From an uncultured Treponema sp. (lineage in GTDB: Bacteria > Spirochaetota > Spirochaetia > Treponematales > Treponemataceae): a stretch of 32,598 nt of DNA. Under the pieces are notes generated by a model that was not told the origin of the DNA, ran no database searches, and saw only the letters and a program-made list of their open reading frames with translations. The stretch is taken from positions 1-32,598 of the forward strand of contig CAKUWD010000007.1 of assembly GCA_934699065.1 (NCBI GenBank), in the 5' to 3' direction. Positions 7,203-14,396 of the stretch are shown here, in pieces. Each line of letters begins with the position of its first letter. Position 1 is the stretch's first letter. Position numbers and translations under genes: made by a program.

Positions 7203-8658
7203 TGTCTGACTCCTGTGTTATTTCTGCATTTACAGGAATTGTAAATGAAATCTTACTGCCTTTTCCTGCTTCTGATTCTATTAAAAGCCCTTCAGTCTTT
7301 TCTCCATAATAGAGTTTAAGCTTTTTATTAACATTATAAAGTCCATATACAGAAGAAAGTTTTTCAGAATCCTGAGCACCAGTTCGTAATTCGTTTCGTA
7401 CCTGGCCAAGTCTTTCTTCTGTAAAGCCTGCGCCATTATCTTCAACTGTAAAACAAACGAACGTTCGTGAGTCATTTGTAAAATGAACGCTAACCTTGAG
7501 CTTTCCGCGTCCGCGTTTGTTTTTAATACCGTGGTAAATTGCATTTTCAATCAAAGGTTGAAGTACAAGCTTAATCATTTTTACATCCATCAAAGCTTCA
7601 TCTGCATCAATGCTGTAGTTCAGAATATCTGCATAACGGATTTTCTGGATTGTAAGATAATTTTTTATATGTTCAAGTTCCTGCGAAATGGTAATCCATT
7701 CATGACCGCGGCTAAGAGAAATACGAAGAAAGTCAGAAAAAGCTTTTGTGATCTTAACAACTTCCTCTGTATGCTCTTCTTCGGCCAGCCAGACAATCGT
7801 ATCAAAAGTATTATACAAAAAGTGTGGAGTAATTTGTGCCTGAAGAGCTTTCATTTCGGCTTTCTGGAAGTTTTTCTGTTCTTCCATATTTTTCTGAATA
7901 AGAAGGTCAATCTGTCCGGCCATTGTATTCAAGTTTTCTGCAAGCGTATTGAGTTCATTTACATGTGGTATATCGATTCGGGCAGTAAGATCACCCTTAG
8001 AAACCTTTGTGGAAAGTTTTTCCATATCAGAAATTGGTTTTTGAATTGCAGCAGAAACTGTAATAAAACTGTTTATGGAAATAATGATAGCAAGAATAGT
8101 TATGATAATCTGGATTGTCGTAAGAATTATGGAAGTATTTCTAAGTGACTGATTAGTTTGATTTGCAGCTTCAATTTCCGTAACAATAAAATCCTGCATG
8201 ATATCAGAAAAAAGAGATGTAATAGTTCTGATTTCATCGAGAGTTGCTTCATTTTGAGTTACCAGACTTCCGCCCTTAATCTGTGAAATAAGCATATCAA
8301 CGTTGCGGCGGAGAGTAGTGTAAGCTCTGTTTGCAACTTCAAGTTTTCCGCGGCTTTCTTCATTATTAATAGTTAAAAGCATGATCGAAAGACCAGAAGA
8401 AATATTATCAAGCATTTTGTTCTGGCTGCCGTCTGCAATTTCTTTTTTACCACAAATGATATTCCATAGTTCAGCCGGAATATCATCCTTAGCAATCAGA
8501 CTGATTTTGTTTGCAGTACTTACGTTTGAAATAATCTGGCTATAGCGTTTTGTATGAATCTGCGAAACAACTACAGAATAAATTGATGGAATCAGGGTAA
8601 TAAAAAGAAGAGAGATATAAGTAATGAGCAGTGTTCGTCTTAAACTCTTGTTTTTCAA
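7195..8658 (-). CDS. Sensor histidine kinase, LytS/YesM type (His_kinase family)
   Basis: Membrane kinase presumed to phosphorylate the AraC-type regulator. The 487 residues have membrane segments at about 10-32 and 176-200 enclosing a roughly 140-residue extracytoplasmic region, a HAMP-like linker (about 203-255), the His_kinase motif QAQITPHFLYNT with His279, an ATPase domain with PLIENAIYHGI, and DNGAGF. Translation starts at TTG (8658); no in-frame ATG lies near, and GGGGA is about 10 nt upstream. It begins 2 nt after the stop of the upstream binding-protein gene and overlaps the regulator gene by 8 nt, so the three are one unit. The outer domain probably contacts the membrane-anchored binding protein. 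Confidence 0.9.
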   Translation of the reverse strand: MKNKSLRRTLLITYISLLFITLIPSIYSVVVSQIHTKRYSQIISNVSTANKISLIAKDDIPAELWNIICGKKEIADGSQNKMLDNISSGLSIMLLTINNEESRGKLEVANRAYTTLRRNVDMLISQIKGGSLVTQNEATLDEIRTITSLFSDIMQDFIVTEIEAANQTNQSLRNTSIILTTIQIIITILAIIISINSFITVSAAIQKPISDMEKLSTKVSKGDLTARIDIPHVNELNTLAENLNTMAGQIDLLIQKNMEEQKNFQKAEMKALQAQITPHFLYNTFDTIVWLAEEEHTEEVVKITKAFSDFLRISLSRGHEWITISQELEHIKNYLTIQKIRYADILNYSIDADEALMDVKMIKLVLQPLIENAIYHGIKNKRGRGKLKVSVHFTNDSRTFVCFTVEDNGAGFTEERLGQVRNELRTGAQDSEKLSSVYGLYNVNKKLKLYYGEKTEGLLIESEAGKGSKISFTIPVNAEITQESDNV

Positions 8659-8660
8659 AA

Positions 8661-9689
8661 TTAATATCCCCGCGGCTCATACTTAGAAAAGTCGTCATTC
8701 TCAGTAAATACCGTTTCGTGATTATAGGTAATCCGGGGAATCTCATTTCCCATGGCAATCTGCTTTACAAGCTCCATAAGCATAGGACCAAGGTTTGGAT
8801 TACATTCAACAACACAATTAAGCTTTCCGGCTTTAAGTGCATCAATAGATTTTTGTTCCGCATCAACGCTGATAATAATGGTGTTTCTGGTGTTTACATT
8901 GTACTGATCGATTGTGTCCAGCATTCCAAGAGTCATTGAATCATTATGAGAATAGACAGCATCAATCTTCTGGCCTTCAAAATAAAGCCCGTCTTTTTTA
9001 TAGCTTTGTGTAATAAGCTTTTCTGCAATTTCTTTTCCACGCGAACGAAGAAAGTCGCCGTCTTCAGAATGAATGATCTGGAATTTTGGATTTGTTGAAA
9101 TAATTTCACGGAAGCCGATTGCACGATCGCGAACAACCGAAGAATTTTCAGTTCCAGACATTTCATAAATAGTAACAGGACCAGTTCTGTTACGACATTT
9201 GTTTACAAGAAATTGGGCAGCCCTGCGTCCTTCTTCCAGACTGTTTTCTCCAAGAAAGCCTGCGTAAAGTGAAGGATCTGCATTAATCTTACGGTCTACA
9301 AGAATTACTGGAATACCTGCTTCTTTTGCTTCCTTAAGAACATTATCCCAGCCATCTTCAACAATAGGAACAAAGGCAATTACATCAACCTGATAAACGA
9401 TAAAAGAACGGATTGCTTTAAGCTGATTTTCCTGTTTCTGCTGAGCGTCATCAAAAAGAATCTGTATGTCATTTTCTGCTGCAGCTTCAAAAATAGATTC
9501 TGTATTACGGGTTCGCCAGGCGCTTTCAGAACCTATTTGTGAGAATCCAAGAATCAATTTCTCATGCTGTGGTTCAGAATTTATATTCTGCTTTGGATTA
9601 TTTTTGATTATAAAAAATAAAAGAAAGAGGAGGGCAAGAATAAAAACCGTAACTGAGAAAAGCTGGATTTTTTTAATTTTTGCTTTCAT
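8661..9689 (-). CDS. Membrane-anchored YtfQ-like sugar-binding protein, sensor component
   Basis: The 342-residue protein has a basic N-terminus and one hydrophobic segment (about 9-28) with no lipobox or clear signal peptidase site, so it is probably held in the membrane. It continues as a Peripla_BP_4 domain. GFSQIGSESAWR (48-59), DAQQKQENQ, KEAKEAGIPV and VYSHNDSM match the galactofuranose-binding YtfQ family closely, better than the transporter's own receptor does. As first gene of an operon with a YesM/LytS kinase and AraC regulator it fits the XylFII-LytS-YesN type of three-component sugar sensing. The ATG at 9689 is preferred over an upstream TTG at 9719, since a -10 box lies between them. 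Confidence 0.85.
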   Translation of the reverse strand: MKAKIKKIQLFSVTVFILALLFLLFFIIKNNPKQNINSEPQHEKLILGFSQIGSESAWRTRNTESIFEAAAENDIQILFDDAQQKQENQLKAIRSFIVYQVDVIAFVPIVEDGWDNVLKEAKEAGIPVILVDRKINADPSLYAGFLGENSLEEGRRAAQFLVNKCRNRTGPVTIYEMSGTENSSVVRDRAIGFREIISTNPKFQIIHSEDGDFLRSRGKEIAEKLITQSYKKDGLYFEGQKIDAVYSHNDSMTLGMLDTIDQYNVNTRNTIIISVDAEQKSIDALKAGKLNCVVECNPNLGPMLMELVKQIAMGNEIPRITYNHETVFTENDDFSKYEPRGY

Positions 9690-9702
9690 AAATCGTTTAA
9701 CT

Positions 9703-9731
9703 ATTTTAAATGCAAACAATTATGAAGTCAA
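9703..9731 (-). promoter_or_regulatory. Sigma70-type promoter of the sensor operon
   Basis: On the minus strand TTGACT (9731-9726), a 17-nt spacer and TAAAAT (9708-9703). The -10 ends 13 nt before the ATG at 9689, so the expected 5' leader is only about six nt, with no Shine-Dalgarno. Confidence 0.7.
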
Positions 9732-9754
9732 ATGATTTTTATAAGGAGGGGATG

Positions 9755-9825
9755 GATTGCTTCGCTACGCTCGCAATGACAAGGACATAATATGTCATTG
9801 CGAGGAGCGTAGCGACGAAGCAATC
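9755..9825. repeat. Palindromic interspersed repeat abutting the icd stop codon
   Basis: Left arm GATTGCTTCGCTACGCT then CGCAATGACA; right arm TGTCATTGCG, GAGCGTAGCGA, CGAAGCAATC. The arms are complementary apart from small indels, enclosing about 10 nt. The last base of the repeat is also the last base of the icd stop codon. The sequence resembles the GATTGCTTCG...CGCAATGAC repeats scattered in many bacterial genomes. It could also end icd transcription, though no T run follows. Confidence 0.8.
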
Positions 9826-11021
9826 TATAATCTTTCTTTAATTGCTGCAATGAACTGCCATGAATCAAGAACTTCCTTAGCTGCAGGTTCTGCAATTCGG
9901 GCAATATCACCAGTCATATAGCCTTCTTCAATTGTCTGAAGTGTTGCTTTTTCAAGGCGTTTTGCAAAGTCAGTGAGCTCTGGAGTTCCATCCAGTTCAC
10001 CGCGTTTTGCAAGAGCTCCTGTCCAGGCAAAAATTGTTGCTACCGGGTTTGTTGAAGTTTTTTCACCCTTGAGATAGCGGTAATAGTGCTTCTGAACAGT
10101 TCCGTGGCTTGCTTCATATTCAAAGTTTCCGTCCGGGCTAACGAGAACAGAAGTCATCATGGCAAGTGAACCGCAGGCAGAGGCAATCATGTCAGACATA
10201 ACGTCGCCGTCGTAATTCTTGGTTGCCCACATAAAGCCGCCTTCACTGCGCATTACACGTGCAACTGCATCATCAATCAATGTATAGAAATACTCGATGC
10301 CTGCTGCATCAAACTTAGCCTTGTATTCATCATCAAAAATACGCTGGAAAATTGCCTTGAAGTTTCCATCATAAGTCTTGCTGATTGTATCTTTAGCGCC
10401 AAACCATACGCTTATCTTGCGGTCAAGTGCATAAGTAAAGCAGCATCGTGCAAAGTTTTCAATTGATTTATCAAGGTTATGAATTCCCTGAATAATTCCA
10501 GGGCCACTCATATCCATGATTGTCTTACGGATTTCCATGCCGTCTACACCTGTGAATACAAGTTCTGCACGACCTGCTGTAGGACATTTGATTTCGCAGT
10601 TTTTATAAACATCACCATAGGCATGGCGACCAAGAACGATAGGCTTTTTCCAGCAGCTTACAGTTCCATGAATGTTTTTTACAAAAATCGGCTCACGGAA
10701 AACTGTACCATCAAGCTCTGCACGGATAATTCCGTTAGGGCTTGGAGTAAGCTGTTTAAGATGATATTCTTCAACACGAGCCTGATTACTTGTGATTGTC
10801 GCACACTTTACACCAACACGGAGACGTTTGATTGCGCTGGCTGCTTCGTAAGTAATCTTGTCGTTTGAGTCGTCACGGCTTTTGAGACCAAGATCAAAAT
10901 ACTCTGTTTTTAAGTCAATATAAGGCAAAAGGAGTTCATCCTTGATAACCTTCCATAAAACTCTTGTCATTTCATCGCCGTCGAGCTCGGCGATAGCGTT
11001 CTTCATCTGAATTTTTGCCAT
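9825..11021 (-). CDS. icd: NADP-dependent isocitrate dehydrogenase (homodimeric type)
   Basis: Oxidative decarboxylation of isocitrate to 2-oxoglutarate in the cytoplasm, probably feeding glutamate synthesis. The 398 residues match the eukaryotic-like homodimeric family: ELDGDEMTRVLW near the N-terminus, KCATITSNQARVEEY near residue 82, GTVFREPI near residue 119, and EASHGTVQKHY in the C-terminal part. The ATG at 11021 is chosen because a perfect sigma70 promoter ends 9 nt before it and the homology begins at MAKIQMKNAIAELDGDE; a longer reading to 11054 would start upstream of the -10 box. No Shine-Dalgarno is present, so the message is probably leaderless. The stop codon abuts a palindromic repeat. 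Confidence 0.95.
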   Translation of the reverse strand: MAKIQMKNAIAELDGDEMTRVLWKVIKDELLLPYIDLKTEYFDLGLKSRDDSNDKITYEAASAIKRLRVGVKCATITSNQARVEEYHLKQLTPSPNGIIRAELDGTVFREPIFVKNIHGTVSCWKKPIVLGRHAYGDVYKNCEIKCPTAGRAELVFTGVDGMEIRKTIMDMSGPGIIQGIHNLDKSIENFARCCFTYALDRKISVWFGAKDTISKTYDGNFKAIFQRIFDDEYKAKFDAAGIEYFYTLIDDAVARVMRSEGGFMWATKNYDGDVMSDMIASACGSLAMMTSVLVSPDGNFEYEASHGTVQKHYYRYLKGEKTSTNPVATIFAWTGALAKRGELDGTPELTDFAKRLEKATLQTIEEGYMTGDIARIAEPAAKEVLDSWQFIAAIKERL

Positions 11022-11030
11022 AGTGATGTT

Positions 11031-11059
11031 ATTATACGGATTTAGCGGCCCCATGTCAA
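11031..11059 (-). promoter_or_regulatory. Consensus sigma70 promoter of icd, inside the rubrerythrin gene
   Basis: On the minus strand TTGACA (11059-11054), 17-nt spacer, TATAAT (11036-11031): both hexamers match the consensus perfectly. The -35 box is made by the rubrerythrin codons for Leu-Thr just before its stop. Only 9 nt separate the -10 from the icd ATG. Confidence 0.85.
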
Positions 11060-11602
11060 AATGAGGTCGTAGTTATCTTCACGAACTTCGAAATACTGGT
11101 TGTATTCGCCGCAAGTAGGGCAGTAATCAGGTGCTTTTTCACCTGTTACGATGTGACCACACTTAAGACATTCCCATACTTTTACGCTGCTCTTTGCGAG
11201 TTCTGCTTTTGAATCTTCGTCTTTAAGAAGAGAACGGTAGCGGTCTTCGTGGCGTTTTTCAATTGAAGCAACTGCGCGGAACTTTGCTGCGAGCTCTGCA
11301 AATCCTTCTTCTTCTGCTGTTTTTGCAAAGCCTACGTACATGTCTGTCCATTCGTAGTTTTCACCGTCTGCGGCCGCAGCGAGGTTTTCTTTTGTGCTGT
11401 TGATTTCGCCGAGTTCTGTGAGCCACATTTTTGCGTGCTGCTCTTCGTTGCTGGCGGTTTTCTTGAAGATCTCGGCAATCTTGCTAAGTCCTTCTTTTTC
11501 TGCTACTGCTGAAAAATATGTGTATTTGTTACGTGCCTGAGATTCTCCTGCAAAAGCTGTTCTCAGATTTTTTTCAGTTTGTGTACCTGCGTATTTACTC
11601 AT
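11042..11602 (-). CDS. rbr: Rubrerythrin
   Basis: Non-haem di-iron peroxidase that removes hydrogen peroxide in anaerobes, taking electrons through a rubredoxin-like centre. The 186 residues show the four-helix di-iron domain with GESQARNKY (Glu20), NEEQHAKMW (Glu53, His56), TAEEEGF (near 96) and IEKRHEDRY (near 114), then a C-terminal rubredoxin-like domain with Cys145, Cys148, Cys161 and Cys164. Length is usual for the family. The ATG at 11602 has AGGAGC 7 nt upstream. It has its own promoter overlapping a perfect palindrome, which suggests regulation, possibly by oxidative stress. Confidence 0.95.
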   Translation of the reverse strand: MSKYAGTQTEKNLRTAFAGESQARNKYTYFSAVAEKEGLSKIAEIFKKTASNEEQHAKMWLTELGEINSTKENLAAAADGENYEWTDMYVGFAKTAEEEGFAELAAKFRAVASIEKRHEDRYRSLLKDEDSKAELAKSSVKVWECLKCGHIVTGEKAPDYCPTCGEYNQYFEVREDNYDLILTWGR

Positions 11603-11632
11603 TTTTTTGCTCCTAAAATAAATATTTCATTA

Positions 11633-11661
11633 ATTATGAATCATAATCACCTTGAATTCAA
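11633..11661 (-). promoter_or_regulatory. Rubrerythrin promoter with palindromic operator over the -10
   Basis: Minus strand TTGAAT (11661-11656), 17-nt spacer, CATAAT (11638-11633). The 15-mer ATTATGA-N-TCATAAT (11633-11647) is a perfect 7-1-7 palindrome covering the -10. The geometry is that of Fur/PerR-family sites, although the letters do not match the standard PerR box. Confidence 0.6.
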
Positions 11662-11666
11662 GAGCT

Positions 11667-12479
11667 CTATTGATTTACGCCTATCTGCATCCCCATTTTT
11701 ACTGGAGTTTCAATACCGCTGGCAGAATTCTGCAAAATATCATCATTGATTTTTACTGCATCTTTTTTTGCAAGAATGATGATGGTTGATCCGCCGTATT
11801 CAAAAAATCCTTTTTCTTTACCGCGTTCAACAATGGCTTCATTTTCAAAGTTTACAATTCTTCCTACAAGCATTGCTCCAACTTCAATCTGAATTAATTT
11901 TCCAAATACAGGACTTTCGATTGTTGTATATTCGCGGCAGTTTTCAGTAAATACCGGAAGAGTCTCCAGGGCAATAGGGCGTACGGTATGGAGCTTTCCG
12001 GGAATAAAGATATTTCTGCTTTTTTTTCCGCTGTCTGCGTAACAGTATCTGTGATAGTTATCTACACAAAGGCGGAAAACAAGGCAGAGACCGTCTTTGT
12101 ATTCTGCAGCAAGTTCTTCATTCTGTAAAAGGGAAGGGATTGTAAAACGGCTCTGCTTTACAGGAATTACTGAGTTCTCCTGAATCGGCCATACAGAAAG
12201 AAGACCGTCGCAGGGAGCGCAGAAATGTTCCGGAATCAGGTCGTATGGCCTGCAACCATCTTTTATTTTTCTCCTGAAAAACTCATTAAAAGTTTTTATT
12301 CCCTCTGTTTGATATTCATCGAGATTAATTTTGTTTTTTTGAACAAAGCCTTTAATTAAGAAAGCAGAAAATGGAGAATCAAGAAAAGCTCCGCAGGCTT
12401 TTGAGACAGCCCGCGAGGAGAGTAACTTTAGAATAATTCTTCCGGGAATTGTTTTATAAAGGAAGTTCAGGGAATCCAT
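11667..12479 (-). CDS. psd: Phosphatidylserine decarboxylase proenzyme
   Basis: Converts phosphatidylserine to phosphatidylethanolamine at the membrane. The 270 residues include the VDNYHRYCYADSG region (near 137) and the self-cleavage site Gly230-Ser231 in FFEYGGSTII, where Ser becomes the pyruvoyl group. GGST replaces the more usual LGST. The longer family form (about 270-300 residues) fits. The gene starts 3 nt after pssA, which makes the substrate, and the two are third and second in an apparent operon with an upstream membrane protein. Confidence 0.92.
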   Translation of the reverse strand: MDSLNFLYKTIPGRIILKLLSSRAVSKACGAFLDSPFSAFLIKGFVQKNKINLDEYQTEGIKTFNEFFRRKIKDGCRPYDLIPEHFCAPCDGLLSVWPIQENSVIPVKQSRFTIPSLLQNEELAAEYKDGLCLVFRLCVDNYHRYCYADSGKKSRNIFIPGKLHTVRPIALETLPVFTENCREYTTIESPVFGKLIQIEVGAMLVGRIVNFENEAIVERGKEKGFFEYGGSTIIILAKKDAVKINDDILQNSASGIETPVKMGMQIGVNQ

Positions 12480-12482
12480 AAA

Positions 12483-13193
12483 TTAATTGATTTTTTTCAT
12501 TACAATGAAAATCCAGGCAAGGGCGGCAGCCTCAACAAGTCCAATCGAAATCATAATTAAAACGCCTTTCATTGAAGGCTTTTTGAATTCGATTTTTGAA
12601 ACAAAAAGATATCCGACTATAGCAAGGAAAATGAAATATAAAATAGTTAAATCAGCATTGCAGAAAATATGAATCAAAAGGATTGTAGGAAAAACAAGTG
12701 CAGCGCTGGTTACTGGAAGTCCGATATAAGTTTTGTTAGCACCGCCTTCTGTTTTCTGTCTCTCTTCTTCGAGTACATTAAAAAATGCAAGACGAATCAT
12801 TGCAGCAAGTGCATAAAAAACAGCAATAACTGTAAGAATTACTTTTATGATTGCAGATTTGTCGGCAAGGTGAAGAAATTTAAAATCAGGGAAAATTGAA
12901 AACTCGATACTGCTTCTGAGCATTGCAATTCCTATGCAGGCAGGAAGAACTCCAAACGCAACAAGATCAGAAAGAGAATCAATCTGAATACCAAACTGCT
13001 TCATCTGCTCTGTGCGGTTTTTCTTTGTGCGGGCAACCTTTCCGTCAAATGCATCACAAAGTCCGCAAAACATAAGAAAGAACATTCCAAGATATGGATG
13101 TCCAATGTCATTAAGACAAAGCATTATTCCGCTGGTTGCAGAAAGCATTGAAAGGTAAGTGAGAACTACTGTGTAGTCATAATAACCAATCAT
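12483..13193 (-). CDS. pssA: CDP-diacylglycerol-serine O-phosphatidyltransferase
   Basis: Integral membrane enzyme joining CDP-diacylglycerol and serine to phosphatidylserine. The 236 residues have about seven hydrophobic segments and the CDP-alcohol phosphotransferase motif: Asp47, Asp50-Gly51, Ala54-Arg55, Gly68, Asp72, Asp76. The gap between AR and G is 12 residues, about four more than in the Bacillus enzyme. Serine specificity is inferred from the adjacent psd. The start overlaps the end of the preceding gene by 4 nt, showing translational coupling. Confidence 0.88.
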   Translation of the reverse strand: MIGYYDYTVVLTYLSMLSATSGIMLCLNDIGHPYLGMFFLMFCGLCDAFDGKVARTKKNRTEQMKQFGIQIDSLSDLVAFGVLPACIGIAMLRSSIEFSIFPDFKFLHLADKSAIIKVILTVIAVFYALAAMIRLAFFNVLEEERQKTEGGANKTYIGLPVTSAALVFPTILLIHIFCNADLTILYFIFLAIVGYLFVSKIEFKKPSMKGVLIMISIGLVEAAALAWIFIVMKKIN

Positions 13194-14227
13194 AAATTAT
13201 CCTCTTTATTTTTCTTCAGCCGAAGCCTTATATATCCTAATATTACAGTAATTATACTGATGATACTACAGGTGTAGAATGAAATTCCCCTGCTTAGAAT
13301 AGCAAGAGAGTAAGAACTTTCATTGCTTAAAAGCATATTGTAGCCAAAGTACATAAGAAATTCTGAGATTCCTACTGCACCAGGAATTGGAATGAAATTT
13401 GAACCAATTAAAACATAAGTCTGAATCGCAAAAACACGAAGCCCATCTGCAAGATTTCCGTGAATTGCATAATAGCAGAATACAGTAACAAGAATTTGAG
13501 AGCTTCTTTGCAAAAGATTTAGAATAAAGGTTCTTAGAAGAAGACGTTTTTTTCCTGCAAGTGAAACAACACATTCGTTGTAGTTTTCAATTGAAGTTTC
13601 AAAATGTTTTTTTAGTCTTTCCGATGCAGCTTTAAAATGAAGTTTTTTAAGCAGGGAACTTATAATATTTCCAATTTTTATAAGAATAATCTGTTTTTTT
13701 AAAAGTAAAATAAAGAAAACTGTCAATAAAAACATAATGACAATTCCGATTAAAATCATGATTTTACAAGGCAGTTCAAAACTCATAAAAATATCCGGGA
13801 AAAAAATCAGAGAAAAAAGTCCCAGGGTAATGATTGCAAGTGTATACATTGTGAGATTTAGTATAAGTGAAACAGTTACCGCAACTCCTGAGATTCCGTC
13901 TTTATGCATAAACCAGGCGCTGGCTGGCTGACCGCCGGTGGCAGATGGAGTTATTGATGAAAAATAAATATCAGCTGAAGCGTAAAGAAATCCTCGTCTT
14001 TTTTTTGCGGAATAACCAAGATTTCGCAGAATAAGTACAAGAGAACGGCCTTCAAAAAAGATAAAACCAAGCATGCAGAGTGCTGCTGGAATAAGCCATT
14101 CTGGAGTAGCTTCATTTATATCCTGCCAGAGTTCAGAGAGAGAAAGTCCGCTGTTATAGAAAAGTGTGTAAATTGTCAGTACAGAAAGTACAAACGAAAT
14201 GACTGCCCACAAAATCTTTTTTTTCAT
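13190..14227 (-). CDS. Lysylphosphatidylglycerol synthase/flippase-like membrane protein (UPF0104/AglD type)
   Basis: 345 residues with about eight hydrophobic segments, matching the LPG_synthase_TM/UPF0104 family: GGQPASAWFMHKDG near residue 105, IPGAVGISEFLMYFGY near residue 289, and a basic C-terminus. Such proteins lack the aminoacyl-transferase domain of MprF and are thought to handle lipids or lipid-linked sugars; the exact substrate is unknown. A longer reading to 14389 is possible but would cross a GC-rich repeat, and the ATG at 14227 gives a normal N-terminus. It is first in an operon with pssA and psd, suggesting a role in phospholipid synthesis or flipping. Confidence 0.8.
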   Translation of the reverse strand: MKKKILWAVISFVLSVLTIYTLFYNSGLSLSELWQDINEATPEWLIPAALCMLGFIFFEGRSLVLILRNLGYSAKKRRGFLYASADIYFSSITPSATGGQPASAWFMHKDGISGVAVTVSLILNLTMYTLAIITLGLFSLIFFPDIFMSFELPCKIMILIGIVIMFLLTVFFILLLKKQIILIKIGNIISSLLKKLHFKAASERLKKHFETSIENYNECVVSLAGKKRLLLRTFILNLLQRSSQILVTVFCYYAIHGNLADGLRVFAIQTYVLIGSNFIPIPGAVGISEFLMYFGYNMLLSNESSYSLAILSRGISFYTCSIISIITVILGYIRLRLKKNKEDNL

Positions 14228-14236
14228 GGTTTTTGA

Positions 14237-14264
14237 ATTATAACGATTATTTGATATTTGGAAA
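14237..14264 (-). promoter_or_regulatory. Promoter of the flippase-pssA-psd operon
   Basis: Minus strand TATAAT (14242-14237), 9 nt before the ATG, with a weak -35 TTTCCA (14264-14259) at 16 nt. No Shine-Dalgarno lies between -10 and ATG, so the leader should be near zero. Confidence 0.6.
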
Positions 14265-14280
14265 ATAGGAAAAAAAATCC

Positions 14281-14389
14281 CGGCCATTTTTGATCGGGGC
14301 GTTGCGGGGTGTCCCCGCTGGGTGGGTAGCGCAAGACACCGCAGCGAAGTGAGGAGGCTTGCGCGCAGGGAGGGGCTCCTCCCCTGCAA
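14281..14389. repeat. GC-rich palindromic repeat between glyA and the flippase gene
   Basis: A block much richer in G+C than its surroundings. It contains GCGGGG-TGT-CCCCGC (14304-14318, perfect 6-bp stem) and GCAGGGAGG...CCTCCCCTGC (14365-14387), joined by a segment with GCGCAAG / CTTGCGC. It lies just downstream of the glyA stop, but neither hairpin is followed by T residues on the minus strand, so it is called a repeat rather than a terminator. Confidence 0.6.
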
Positions 14390-14396
14390 AATATAA

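Noticed and set aside
7483..8148. 221-codon open frame on the plus strand inside the LytS/YesM-type kinase gene
   Set aside because: It is antisense to a kinase with clear His_kinase and ATPase motifs, has no recognisable domain and no ribosome binding site; it reflects base composition.
9728..9910. 60-codon minus-strand open frame over the palindromic repeat at the end of icd
   Set aside because: It is the translated repeat plus the end of icd in another frame, without a ribosome binding site.
11633..11647. PerR box before rubrerythrin
   Set aside because: The palindrome has the right 7-1-7 geometry but aligns poorly with the PerR consensus, so no regulator is named.
14365..14387. Intrinsic terminator of glyA
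   Set aside because: The hairpin is GC-rich, but no T run follows on the minus strand; it is kept only as part of a GC-rich repeat.
14228..14389. 54-residue N-terminal extension of the flippase-like protein
   Set aside because: It would translate a GC-rich repeat and pass through the -10 box; the ATG at 14227 gives a normal family N-terminus.
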